Assembly: GCF_012932145.1 (NCBI RefSeq) | Contig: NZ_MWOK01000006.1 | Coordinates: 62,001 to 126,000, forward strand | DNA length: 64,000 nucleotides | Direction: 5' to 3' | DNA from: Acidovorax sp. SRB_14 | GTDB lineage: Bacteria; Pseudomonadota; Gammaproteobacteria; Burkholderiales; Burkholderiaceae_C | Part shown: positions 45,482 through 53,095 of the stretch, in pieces | How the letters are laid out: each line of letters starts with the position of its first letter | Numbering within the stretch: position 1 is the stretch's first letter | The notes under the pieces: generated by a model | What the model saw: the letters and a program-made list of their open reading frames with translations, nothing else | Told to the model about the DNA's origin: nothing | Databases searched by the model: none | Translations under genes and position numbers: made by a program

Positions 45482-46291
45482 GTGACACGCCAGCCCGCCG
45501 CCACGCCGTCCCCGGCCCTGCCGGGCGACGCGCTGCCACGCCCGCCCTGGGTGCGGGCGCTGGTGGCGCTGTGTGCCTTGGCGCTGTTCCTTGGCTTCGT
45601 GGCGCTGGGCAGTTGGCAGGTGCAGCGGCGCGGCTGGAAGCATGAACTCGTCGCGCGCGTCGAAGAGCGCGTGCATGCGCCCGCGGTGGCCGCCCCCGGC
45701 CCGGACCAATGGCCGCAGGTGAACGCGGCCGACGACGCCTACCGCCATGTGCGCCTGAGCGGCATGTTCCTGCATGCGCACGAGGTGCTGGTGCAGGCGG
45801 TCACGGTGCACGGCCCGGGCTTCTGGGTGCTGACCCCGCTGCGCGCCACCGACGGCACCGTGCTGGTCAACCGCGGCTTCGTGCCACCCGCGCTGCGCGA
45901 CCCCGCCACGCGCCCCGTGGCCGACCCGCAGGCCCCTGTCAGCGTGACCGGGCTGCTGCGCCTGAGCGAGCCCGGCGGCGGCTTTCTGCGCCGCAACGAT
46001 CCGCAGAACGGGCGCTGGTATTCGCGCGATGTGCAGGCCATCGCCGCCGCGCGCGGCCTGGGGCCGGTGGCGCCGTTTTTCGTCGATGCCGATGCGGCCC
46101 CGCCGCAGGCCGGCGCTGCAGCGCCGATTGGGGGACTCACCGTGGTGCAGTTCACCGACCACCACTTGGCGTACGCGCTCACCTGGTATGCGCTGGCGCT
46201 GATGGTCGCCGCCGGCACCTGGCACGCGCTGCGCGGCGGGCACGGGCGCGCGAGAGGCCACAGCGCGCGCAGGGCGCCGCCCGCCGGCTGA
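45482..46291 (+). CDS. SURF1-family protein of the cyo operon
   Basis: 269 aa, GTG start. N-terminal TM (about 22-42) ending LGSWQVQRRGWKHELV, periplasmic domain with VLVQAVTVHGPGFWVLTPLRATDGTVLVNRGFVPP, C-terminal TM near YALTWYALALMVAAGTWHAL. SURF1 fold but distant from the copy at 3167. Its placement directly after cyoD suggests it serves the bo3 enzyme. A Pro/Ala-rich start is weakly conserved. Confidence 0.9.
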   Translation: MTRQPAATPSPALPGDALPRPPWVRALVALCALALFLGFVALGSWQVQRRGWKHELVARVEERVHAPAVAAPGPDQWPQVNAADDAYRHVRLSGMFLHAHEVLVQAVTVHGPGFWVLTPLRATDGTVLVNRGFVPPALRDPATRPVADPQAPVSVTGLLRLSEPGGGFLRRNDPQNGRWYSRDVQAIAAARGLGPVAPFFVDADAAPPQAGAAAPIGGLTVVQFTDHHLAYALTWYALALMVAAGTWHALRGGHGRARGHSARRAPPAG

Positions 46292-46301
46292 AAATGTGCC
46301 G

Positions 46302-47648
46302 ATGCCCGCCCGCCTGACGCCCGCCGCCGCTGCGCTCCCGCCGCCCAGTGCCGCCGCGCGCAGCGCCGAGCGCGGCGATGCCACGGGCTTTAAGAACATG
46401 CAGCAGCTGATCCAGCTGCGCTGGTTCGCCGTGGTCGGGCAGATCCTCACCATCGAGGTAGCGCGCTACACCTTTGGCGTGCCGCTGCCGCTGCCGCAGA
46501 TCGGGACCGTGATCGCCTGCCTGGTGCTGTTCAATGCGGCCAGCATGCTGCGCTGGCGCCGGGGCCGCCGCGTCGCCAATGGCGAGCTGTTCTTTGCGCT
46601 GCTGGTCGATGTGCTCATGCTCACCGCGCTGCTGCACCTCAGCGGCGGCGCCACCAACCCGTTTTCTTTCCTGTATCTGTTGCAGGTGACGCTGGGCGCG
46701 GTGCTGCTCAGCGGCTGGACGGTGTGGGCGATGGTGGCCATCACCACGGCCTGTTTTGTCGCGCTGGCCGCGGTCAGCCCGCCGCTGGTGTTCGCCCAGG
46801 GGCTGGAGGCGGGGCTGGCGAGCCCGCAGATGCAGGGCTTTCTGGTCTGTTTCGTGCTCAATGCGGCGCTGGTCGGGGTCTTCATCACCCGCATCAGCCG
46901 CAACCTGCGCCTGCGCGACGCACGCCTGGCCAGCCTGCGCCAGCGCGCCGCCGAGCACGAGCACATCGTGCGCATGGGCCTGCTGGCCTCGGGCGCCGCG
47001 CACGAGCTGGGCACGCCGCTGGCCACGCTGGCGGTGATCCTGGGCGACTGGCGGCGCATGCCGGCCTTTGCCCAGCAGCCCGAGCTGCTGCAGGAAATCG
47101 CCGAGATGGAGCACGAGCTGCAGCGCTGCAAGACCATCCTCAGCGGCATCCTGCTGTCGGCCGGCGAGGCGCGCGGCGAATCGTCTGCGGGGACCACGCT
47201 GCACGCGTTTCTCGACGGCCTGGTGCAGATGTGGCGCGCCACACGCTCGTCGGCGGCGCTGGCCTATACCAACCGCATCGGCCCCGATCTGCCCATGGTC
47301 TCGGACTCGGCGGTGCAGCAGATGATCTGCAACGTGCTCGACAACGCCCTGGAGGCCTCGCCCGCCGGCATGCACCTGGACGCCACGCGCGAGGACGGCA
47401 TGCTCGTGCTCACCGTGACCGACACGGGACCGGGCTTCGCCCCCGGCATGCTGGCGAACTTCGGCACGCCCTACCAGTCCACCAAGGGCCGCCCCGGCGC
47501 GGGCCTGGGCCTGTTCCTGGCGGTGAACGTGGCGCGCACGCTGGGCGGCACGGTGAGCGCCTGCAATCGCCCCGGCGGCGGTGCCAGCGTGACCCTTCGG
47601 CTGCCGCTGTCGGCCGTGACCCTGGAGGACGCTGCCCATGCCGACTGA
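46302..47648 (+). CDS. regB: RegB/PrrB/ActS-family redox sensor histidine kinase
   Basis: 448 aa, about six TM helices in residues 35-200. The quinone-binding-type heptapeptide GGATNPF (residues 115-121) matches the RegB GGxxNPF motif. The H-box is SGAAHELGTPLATL (H234). ATPase: NVLDNALEASPAGMHL, DTGPGFAPGML, GRPGAGLGLFLAVNVARTLGG. RegB senses the redox state of the quinone pool. It overlaps regA by 11 bp and follows the cyo-SURF1 genes. GTG 46296 is an alternative start. Confidence 0.92.
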   Translation: MPARLTPAAAALPPPSAAARSAERGDATGFKNMQQLIQLRWFAVVGQILTIEVARYTFGVPLPLPQIGTVIACLVLFNAASMLRWRRGRRVANGELFFALLVDVLMLTALLHLSGGATNPFSFLYLLQVTLGAVLLSGWTVWAMVAITTACFVALAAVSPPLVFAQGLEAGLASPQMQGFLVCFVLNAALVGVFITRISRNLRLRDARLASLRQRAAEHEHIVRMGLLASGAAHELGTPLATLAVILGDWRRMPAFAQQPELLQEIAEMEHELQRCKTILSGILLSAGEARGESSAGTTLHAFLDGLVQMWRATRSSAALAYTNRIGPDLPMVSDSAVQQMICNVLDNALEASPAGMHLDATREDGMLVLTVTDTGPGFAPGMLANFGTPYQSTKGRPGAGLGLFLAVNVARTLGGTVSACNRPGGGASVTLRLPLSAVTLEDAAHAD

Positions 47649-48174
47649 ACGATTGCTGCTGGTGGTCGAGGACGACGCGGCCTTTGCGCGCACGCTCGGC
47701 CGCTCGTTCGAGCGGCGCGGCTACCGCGTGCTGCTGGCCAGCAGCCAGGGCGAGGCGCTGGCGCTGCTGCGCACGCATTCGCCGGGCTACGCGGTGGTCG
47801 ATCTCAAGCTCCACGGCGACGCCTCGGGCCTGGCCTGCGTGCAGGCGCTGCACGCGCACAGCGCCGACATGCTGATCGTCGTGCTCACCGGCTTCGCCAG
47901 CATCGCCACCGCGGTCGAGGCCATCAAGCTGGGGGCCTGCCATTACCTGGCCAAGCCCTCGAACACCGACGACATCGAGGCGGCCTTCGGCCGCGCCGAG
48001 GGCCGCACCGAGGTCGAGCTGACCAACCGCTCCTCCTCCATCAAGACGCTGGAGTGGGAGCGCATCCACGAGGTGCTGGCCGAGACAGGCTTCAACATCT
48101 CCGAGACCGCGCGGCGCCTGGGCATGCACCGGCGCACGCTGGCGCGCAAGCTCGAAAAGCAGCAGGTCAAGTAG
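47638..48174 (+). CDS. regA: RegA/PrrA/ActR-family response regulator
   Basis: 178 aa. Receiver with VEDDAAFARTLGRSFERRGY, phospho-acceptor D55 in YAVVDLKLHGDASGL and Lys in HYLAKPSNTDD; C-terminal Fis-type helix-turn-helix NISETARRLGMHRRTLARKLEK, nearly invariant in RegA proteins. Global regulator of respiratory genes according to redox state. Ends the cyoABCD-SURF1-regBA run; repeat copy F lies just after it. Confidence 0.94.
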   Translation: MPTERLLLVVEDDAAFARTLGRSFERRGYRVLLASSQGEALALLRTHSPGYAVVDLKLHGDASGLACVQALHAHSADMLIVVLTGFASIATAVEAIKLGACHYLAKPSNTDDIEAAFGRAEGRTEVELTNRSSSIKTLEWERIHEVLAETGFNISETARRLGMHRRTLARKLEKQQVK

Positions 48175-48193
48175 CGCGCGCACAGGGTTTTGT

Positions 48194-48246
48194 GCTCCTG
48201 AAACAGGAGCTTCATGCGCTTGTCCCATAAGCGCCAAAGCCCCAAA
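48194..48246 (+). repeat. Dispersed ~50 bp repeat, copy F
   Basis: GCTCCTGAAACAGGAGC hairpin, then TTCATGCGCTTGTCCCATAAGCGCC and AAAGCCCCAAAA. It lies 20 bp after regA and may act as its transcription end because of the stem. Confidence 0.7.
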
Positions 48247-48373
48247 ACGCCCGAAATTTTTGGAGGGCCGGTGCAGCCCGGCATGGCCGCCGGTAAGCCT
48301 TGTTGCAAGCCTTGCCCGCGGGCGTGCCGGCGCCGCCTTTTCCGGCCCGGACGGAGGCGCCCCGGCCGTTTGC

Positions 48374-48389
48374 GGGCACGCTGTTTGCC
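48374..48389 (+). promoter_or_regulatory. Candidate sigma-54 promoter of the KGG gene
   Basis: GGGCACG-CTGT-TTGCC: -24 GG at 48375-48376, -12 GC at 48387-48388, spacing 12, matching TGGCACG-N4-TTGC except the first T. 73 bp before the ATG at 48462. Confidence 0.65.
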
Positions 48390-48461
48390 GCCCTGCTGTG
48401 CGAACTGAAATCCTTTCAGCGCATCACTACGTTATGTATTCACTTTGCACAGGAGATCACC

Positions 48462-48905
48462 ATGGCTTCGACCAACCAAGGCGGAAATCAAGGCAACCAG
48501 GGCGGCAACCAAGGCGGCAGTGGCGGTCGCAGCAGCGGCAGCGGCAGTCAAGGGGGCAGCGATTCTTCCCATCGCGGTTTTGCTGCAATGGACCCTCAAC
48601 AGCAGCGTGAGATTGCTGCAGAAGGAGGCCGTGCCGCCCACCAGAGCGGCAACGCCCATGAATTCACCTCTCAAGAGGCCCGCGAAGCGGGCAAAAAGAG
48701 CCATGGCGGCTCCGGCTCTTCCAGCGAAGGAGGCTCGTCGGGCAGCCGGTCCTCCGGCAGCGGCAGCGACTCCGGCAGTGGCAACCGCTCCGGCAGCGGC
48801 GGCGGGCAGACCGCGGGGTCGGGGGGATCGGGTTCGAGCACCCGGGGCGGCACCAGCGAACAGCATGCCGCAGCCGGGCGCCAGAGCCACAAGAATGACC
48901 GCTGA
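48462..48905 (+). CDS. KGG-motif general stress protein (YciG/Con-10-like)
   Basis: 147 aa, hydrophilic and Gly/Ser-rich. The core RGFAAMDPQQQREIAAEGGRAAHQSG and EFTSQEAREAGKKSHGG are two KGG (stress-induced/Con-10) repeats (about residues 42-85). The flanks are low-complexity Ser/Gly runs. The last 15 residues (EQHAAAGRQSHKNDR) form a third, degenerate KGG-like unit shared with the protein at 9956. ATG 48462 follows an AGGAG site. Upstream sigma-54 element at 48374; strong terminator downstream. Confidence 0.88.
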   Translation: MASTNQGGNQGNQGGNQGGSGGRSSGSGSQGGSDSSHRGFAAMDPQQQREIAAEGGRAAHQSGNAHEFTSQEAREAGKKSHGGSGSSSEGGSSGSRSSGSGSDSGSGNRSGSGGGQTAGSGGSGSSTRGGTSEQHAAAGRQSHKNDR

Positions 48906-48955
48906 CCCCCGCGCCGATCGGCCGATGGTGCGATAGAAGCGCACGCATCGCCTTT

Positions 48956-48994
48956 GCGCCCTGCTTCGGTTCCGAAGGCAGGGCGCAGTTCTTT
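48956..48994 (+). terminator. Strong hairpin terminator after the KGG gene
   Basis: GCGCCCTGC (48956-48964) pairs with GCAGGGCGC (48978-48986), and the stem continues with TTCGG/CCGAA (one bulged G) to a TT loop, then AGTTCTTT. 50 bp after the KGG stop. Confidence 0.7.
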
Positions 48995-49025
48995 CTGCCT
49001 TTTTTGCGCATGCGCGCCGACCGCC

Positions 49026-49420
49026 ATGCCCGAAAGCAAGCGGCCTTCCTTGCCGTCCTCGCGCGCCGTGCCCTGCCCCGCCTTCGAGCCGCGTGGCGCT
49101 GCTGCTGCTCGATTTCATCCCCCGCTGGACTTCGAGGGGGCCGAGGGTTGGCTGGCGCCGGGCACGGGCGATCTGACGGTGCTCAAGCCCCGCCATTCGG
49201 CCTTTTTTGCCACGCCGCTGGACATGCTGCTGCGCGAGATCGGCGGGGAAAAGATCGTCCTCGTGGGCCTGGCGGCCGACATGTGCGTGCATTTCATGGC
49301 GGTCGATGCGTTCATGCGCGGTGATGCCGTGGGGGTGCCGGCGACTGCGTGGCCGCCGCAACCGCACAGGCGCATCGGGCGCTGCAGCACATGGCGCACA
49401 CGCTCAAATGCGGCCCGCTC
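49026..49420 (+). pseudogene. Decayed isochorismatase-family hydrolase
   Basis: Remains of a cysteine hydrolase spread over three frames. VALLLLDFI (catalytic Asp block) is in one frame; DFEGAEGWLAPG and LTVLKPRHSAFFATPLDMLLREIGGEKIVLVGLAADMCVHFMAVDAFMRGD (Lys and Cys catalytic blocks) are in a second; DCVAAATAQAHRALQHMAHTLKC (C-terminal helix) is in a third. Two frameshifts and loss of the ~60-70 residues normally found between the Asp and Lys blocks make it non-functional. The start at 49026 is approximate. Confidence 0.8.
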
Positions 49421-49942
49421 GCGCGGGCGCCATCCATTCGACAGCGTGCGGCGCAAAAAAGCCGGGGGCTGATCGGGAGGCGCAGCCCACGGGAAGCCTT
49501 GCGGCCATGCCACCCACCGCAGGGGAGGCGTTGCATGGGCCTGGCATCTTTTGCGGCAAATAGTGCGACCGTGCCCCCCGGAGCAGGCCAACGGGGCCGG
49601 CCGCACAGGCGCGCTTAAGCGCTTGAGCGCGGCCTCCAGCTGGCTTTTGGTCATGTTCGAGCGCCCGGCAATGCCGCGCTGGCGTGCCTCTTCGTACAGC
49701 TGTGCGCGCGTGCGGCCGCGCGCGCCGCTGTGCGAGCGCAGGCCACCGCGCCGGCTGGGCGAGAGATCGTCGGTCGAGGTGCGGCTGCTCGCGCGCGCTT
49801 CCCCCTTTTGCGCGCGCACTTTGTTGACGGTGCGGGCGGCAATCTCCTCGGCCACCGGGGCAGACTTGCCTTCCTTGAGCTCGCTGCCTTTGATGTGTTC
49901 GTACTGGCGTTCGCGCTTGGCGCTCCATTGGCTTTTAGGCAT
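49115..49942 (-). CDS. Small Rho-N-like basic protein with an aberrant C-terminal extension
   Basis: 275 aa. The conserved part is the first ~110 residues: MPKSQWSAKRERQYEHIK, AEEIAARTVNKVRAQKGEARASSRTSTDDLSPSRRGGLRSHSG, then a SAP/Rho-N-like helix pair RTRAQLYEEARQRGIAGRSNMTKSQLEAALKRLS. Homologues I know of end about there. Here the frame continues for ~165 residues, the last ~100 of them antisense to the isochorismatase pseudogene, so the original stop appears lost. Start 49942; a sigma-54 element lies 38-50 bp upstream. Confidence 0.75.
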   Translation of the reverse strand: MPKSQWSAKRERQYEHIKGSELKEGKSAPVAEEIAARTVNKVRAQKGEARASSRTSTDDLSPSRRGGLRSHSGARGRTRAQLYEEARQRGIAGRSNMTKSQLEAALKRLSAPVRPAPLACSGGHGRTICRKRCQAHATPPLRWVAWPQGFPWAAPPDQPPAFLRRTLSNGWRPRERAAFERVRHVLQRPMRLCGCGGHAVAGTPTASPRMNASTAMKCTHMSAARPTRTIFSPPISRSSMSSGVAKKAEWRGLSTVRSPVPGASQPSAPSKSSGG

Positions 49943-49978
49943 GAAAGCTCCCGGGTTGGTGGAGACACCATGGACGGG

Positions 49979-49994
49979 AGCAAAAGCTGTGCCT
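49979..49994 (-). promoter_or_regulatory. Candidate sigma-54 promoter of the Rho-N-like gene
   Basis: Minus strand AGGCACA-GCTT-TTGCT: -24 GG at 49993-49992, -12 GC at 49981-49980, spacing 12. About 38 bp before ATG 49942. Divergent from, and 10 bp away from, the element at 50003. Confidence 0.6.
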
Positions 49995-50002
49995 GCTTGG
50001 CC

Positions 50003-50018
50003 GGGCACACCGATTGCC
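50003..50018 (+). promoter_or_regulatory. Candidate sigma-54 promoter of the glycine/tyrosine-rich gene
   Basis: GGGCACA-CCGA-TTGCC: -24 GG at 50004-50005, -12 GC at 50016-50017, spacing 12. 103 bp before ATG 50121. Confidence 0.6.
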
Positions 50019-50120
50019 GAAGAGACACCGTGCACACCGGCGGCTGCCCCCAACGGCAGCCGCTGGCTATGCCACTTGCGGCAGATGGCTGCCGAACTCG
50101 TTTTACTGAAAGGATCTTCC

Positions 50121-51239
50121 ATGCAATCGCGTAACTATCAGGATCAGAGCCGGGGCAACGACGATCGCGGTTCCCAGCAGGGCAACCCGGGACAGGGCAA
50201 TACGGGCGAGTACGCCAATTACGGCATGCGCGATGACAGCCGCCAGGGCGGCGGCTCGCAGGGCTACCAGGGTGGCCAAAGCCAGCAAGGCAGCTACGGC
50301 GGCCAGAGCCAGCAAGGCGGCTACGGCGGTCAAGGGCACCAAGGCGGCTACGGCGGTGGCCAGAGCCAACAGGGTGGCTATGGCGGCCAGGGCCAGCAAG
50401 GTGGATACGGCGGTGGCGCGTCGTATGGACAGGGTTCGAGCGGTGGCTATGGCGGCTACGGCGGCAGCTCCTACGGCCAGGGCGGCCAGCAGTCGGGCCA
50501 GGGCTCGCAGGGCATGCGCCATGACCTGACCGGTGAGATGGACTACGGCATCGAGGGCGGCCAAAGCCGCAACTACGGCGGTAACTCGACCCAGGGCTAC
50601 GGCGGCTCGCAAGGCGGCCACTGGGGTTCCCAGCAGGGCGGCGGCTCCTCGTACCAGGGCCAGGGGGGATACGGCGGCGCGCAGGGCGGCTACGGTTCGC
50701 ACCAGGGCGGCTATGGCGGTGCCTCGCACCAGGGCGGCTACGGCGGTTCGCAAGGCGGCTACGGTGGAGGCTCGCAGGGCAGCTATGGCCCGCAGCAAGG
50801 CGGTGGCCAGGGCGGCATGCACCACGACCACGACTACCACCAGTGGCGCAACGACCAGCTGCGCCAGCTCGACGAGGACTACGACGCCTGGCGCCAAGAG
50901 CGTTACAGCAAGTTCTCCGATGAGTTCGGCAAATGGCGCAGCGGCCGCCGCAGCGGCCAGGGGCAGGACCAGGGGAGCAGCGGCTCGCAAAGCGGCGGCA
51001 GCACCTCGACTTCCTCGGGCGGCCACACCAGCGCTTCCGGGGCAGGCTCACCCGGCCAGCATGGCACGGCTTCGGGCAGCGGCAGTTCGGGCTCCCAGGG
51101 CACGGCGGGTTCCGCCAGCAGCACGGGCAGCAGCGGAGCTACGGGAAGCAGCGGTTCGGGCAGCAGCGGCAGCAGCGGCTCTTCCGGCACGGGCAGCGAC
51201 AGCTCCTCCTCCGGCTCGAGCAGCAGCCGCCATAAATAA
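50121..51239 (+). CDS. Gly/Tyr/Gln/Ser-rich low-complexity protein
   Basis: 372 aa. Residues about 40-235 are repeats of the type GGYGGQ/QQGGYGG/SYGG, rich in G, Y, Q and S with almost no hydrophobic or charged residues, a composition like prion-like phase-separating domains. A compact conserved core follows (about 238-280): HDYHQWRNDQLRQLDEDYDAWRQERYSKFSDEFGKWR. The C-terminus is a Ser/Gly tail. No signal peptide. AGGAT site before ATG 50121. Function unknown; stress or dormancy assembly is an inference. A sigma-54 element and a strong terminator bracket it. Confidence 0.85.
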   Translation: MQSRNYQDQSRGNDDRGSQQGNPGQGNTGEYANYGMRDDSRQGGGSQGYQGGQSQQGSYGGQSQQGGYGGQGHQGGYGGGQSQQGGYGGQGQQGGYGGGASYGQGSSGGYGGYGGSSYGQGGQQSGQGSQGMRHDLTGEMDYGIEGGQSRNYGGNSTQGYGGSQGGHWGSQQGGGSSYQGQGGYGGAQGGYGSHQGGYGGASHQGGYGGSQGGYGGGSQGSYGPQQGGGQGGMHHDHDYHQWRNDQLRQLDEDYDAWRQERYSKFSDEFGKWRSGRRSGQGQDQGSSGSQSGGSTSTSSGGHTSASGAGSPGQHGTASGSGSSGSQGTAGSASSTGSSGATGSSGSGSSGSSGSSGTGSDSSSSGSSSSRHK

Positions 51240-51289
51240 CGGGAATGCCCCCGCGTGCGCCGGCGGGCCGGCGTGCGGTCGGGCGACAG

Positions 51290-51318
51290 GGCCGTGCCTT
51301 GGGGTGCGGCCTTTTTTT
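51290..51318 (+). terminator. Intrinsic terminator after the low-complexity gene
   Basis: GGCCGTGCC (51290-51298), loop TTGG, GGTGCGGCC (51303-51311), then seven T. Two G-T wobbles in the 9-bp stem. 51 bp after the stop. Confidence 0.8.
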
Positions 51319-51320
51319 GG

Positions 51321-51370
51321 CTGAAAACGGCTCTGTCGCTGAACTGGCAAGCGCATGAAGCTATGGAAAA
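51321..51370 (-). repeat. Dispersed ~50 bp repeat, copy G
   Basis: Minus strand: TTTTCCATAGCTTCATGCGC, TTGCCAGTTCAGCGACAGAG, CCGTTTTCAGC. It follows the terminator T-run directly and matches copy F at AGCTTCATGCGCTTG. Confidence 0.7.
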
Positions 51371-51577
51371 GAGAGCGAATCGCGGCAGAGGAAGGGGGTT
51401 TGGATCGCCTTGCGGTTTTTTGCGGCCGCTGGGGTGATCGCGCCGATGTTGCCCTGGGCGCCATCTCGGCCAGACTGGTAGACAGGCCAAACGGTCCCTC
51501 GCTCGAACCCGGTGGATCGGATCTCGCGACAGACGCGGATAGCAGGCGGGGGCTGAAGGGGCAGCCCGCGGGGGCCT

Positions 51578-53095
51578 TCAGTGCGGAGGGCCCGCAGCGC
51601 GCTGCTCGGCCGGCGGCAGGCCCAGCTGCTGGCGGTATTTGGTCACGGTGCGGCGCGCCACGTCGATGCCCTGGCGCTGCAGCTGCTGCGCGATGGCCAC
51701 GTCCGAGAGGCGCTGCAGCGCGGATTCGCTGGCGATCATCTCCTGCACCAGACCGCGGATGGCAGTGGGCGAGTACCCGGCGCCTGTTTCGGAGGACAGC
51801 GCACGCGAGAAGAAGTGCTTGAGCTCGAACGTGCCCGAGGGCGTGGCCATGTATTTCTGGTGCGTGACGCGCGAGACGGTGGAGATGTGCACGCCCAGTT
51901 CATCGGCCACCTCGCGCAGGCCCAGCGGCCGCATCGCCATGGGTCCATGGTCGAAAAACGGCTGCTGGCGCCGCAGGATCGACTGCGCCACCTGCAGGAT
52001 GGTGGAGAAGCGCTGCGCCACGTGCCGCACCGTCCAGCGCGCCTCATTGAGCTGCGCGGTCAATTCGCTGCAGGCACCGCGCGGGCTCTTCTGCAGCAGG
52101 GTGGCATAGGTGGTGTTGACATGGACCTTCGGCACCACCGCGTCGTTGAGCATCGCCGTCCAGCCGCTGCGCGTGCGCCGCACGATCACATCGGGCGTGA
52201 TGTAGCGCGTCGGGGGACCGCCCACCTGCCAGCCCGGGTGCGGGTCGAGCCGGCGCAGGCCCTGCAGCGCGTCGTGCGCGGCCTCGGCGGTGCAGCGCAG
52301 GGTGCGCGCCACCTGGCGCGCATCGCCCAGCGTACCGGTGCGGTGCACGTGCTCCAGCAGCCGAGCACACAGGGCGCGCGCGCGCGCGCAGGGCACGGCT
52401 CCGAGCTGCAGCGCCAGGCATTCGGCCAGATCGCGCGCGCCCACGCCCGCGGGCTCCAGGCTTTGCACGCACGCCAGCGCCGTTTCGAGTTCCTCTGCGG
52501 TGGCGCACGGCGCCAGGTCGGCGGTCGCGGCCAGTTCGCGCAGGTCGCAGCGCAGGTAACCGTCGTCCTGCAGTTCCTGCGCCACCAGGCAGGCCAGCAC
52601 GAAGCTGCGGTCGGGCAGCCGCATCAGGCGCAGCTGGGCCTGCAGGTGCTCGTGCAGCGTGGTGCCCATGGCCACAGCGTCCATCGGGTCGAAAGGCGCT
52701 GCGCTCTGGCGCTCGCCGCCGGCATCGGACAGGGTGGCGGCCTCCCACGGTGCGGTGTCGGGCGCGCCGGCCCAGGCTTCGTCCGCGGTGTCACCGGGGG
52801 ACTCGGACGGGCCGCGTGCATCGGCGGAACCGGGGTCGGCATCCGTGGGCCCGCCGGCGCCGAGGGCCGCCTCCGCGGCCGCAGCGTCTGCCGCGCTGGC
52901 AGCTCCTGCGGTGCTCGGCGCAGGCGGCGGCGCGCCGTGCTCCTCGGCTTCCAGGAACGGGTTGTCTGCGAGGGTCGATGAAATGGCTTGGTTGAACTCG
53001 GCCGTGGACATTTGCAGCAGGGCCACCGCTCTTTGCAGCCGTGGCGACATGGTGTGCTGCTGGGCATGCTGGAACTGAAGGGCAAGCACAGGCAT
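51578..53095 (-). CDS. rpoN: RNA polymerase sigma-54 factor
   Basis: 505 aa. Region I: LQFQHAQQHTMSPRLQRAVALLQMSTAEFNQAI; an Ala/Asp/Pro-rich linker (about 50-130); core-binding domain LAQELQDDGYLRCDLRELA and GVGARDLAECLALQL; HTH LREVADELGVHISTVSRVTHQKYM; RpoN box ARRTVTKYRQ (about 480-489). Complete. It is not flanked by the lptB/hpf/ptsN-type genes that usually accompany the housekeeping rpoN, so it is probably a paralogue. It sits beside an EBP, a hybrid kinase and seven -24/-12 sites. Confidence 0.94.
   Translation of the reverse strand: MPVLALQFQHAQQHTMSPRLQRAVALLQMSTAEFNQAISSTLADNPFLEAEEHGAPPPAPSTAGAASAADAAAAEAALGAGGPTDADPGSADARGPSESPGDTADEAWAGAPDTAPWEAATLSDAGGERQSAAPFDPMDAVAMGTTLHEHLQAQLRLMRLPDRSFVLACLVAQELQDDGYLRCDLRELAATADLAPCATAEELETALACVQSLEPAGVGARDLAECLALQLGAVPCARARALCARLLEHVHRTGTLGDARQVARTLRCTAEAAHDALQGLRRLDPHPGWQVGGPPTRYITPDVIVRRTRSGWTAMLNDAVVPKVHVNTTYATLLQKSPRGACSELTAQLNEARWTVRHVAQRFSTILQVAQSILRRQQPFFDHGPMAMRPLGLREVADELGVHISTVSRVTHQKYMATPSGTFELKHFFSRALSSETGAGYSPTAIRGLVQEMIASESALQRLSDVAIAQQLQRQGIDVARRTVTKYRQQLGLPPAEQRAAGPPH

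Larger units (their letters stand above)
51240..51577. other. Intergenic region between convergent low-complexity gene and rpoN
   Basis: 338 bp. Contains the terminator at 51290, repeat copy G at 51321-51370, and a CTGAAGG...CCTTCAG hairpin near 51552-51580 that could end rpoN transcripts. Small open frames here have no family features. Confidence 0.5.

Noticed and set aside
50200-50830. Tandem short direct repeats resembling a CRISPR-like or minisatellite array
   Set aside because: The period is irregular and every unit is in frame as GGYGGQ-type codons of the low-complexity protein; no spacers.
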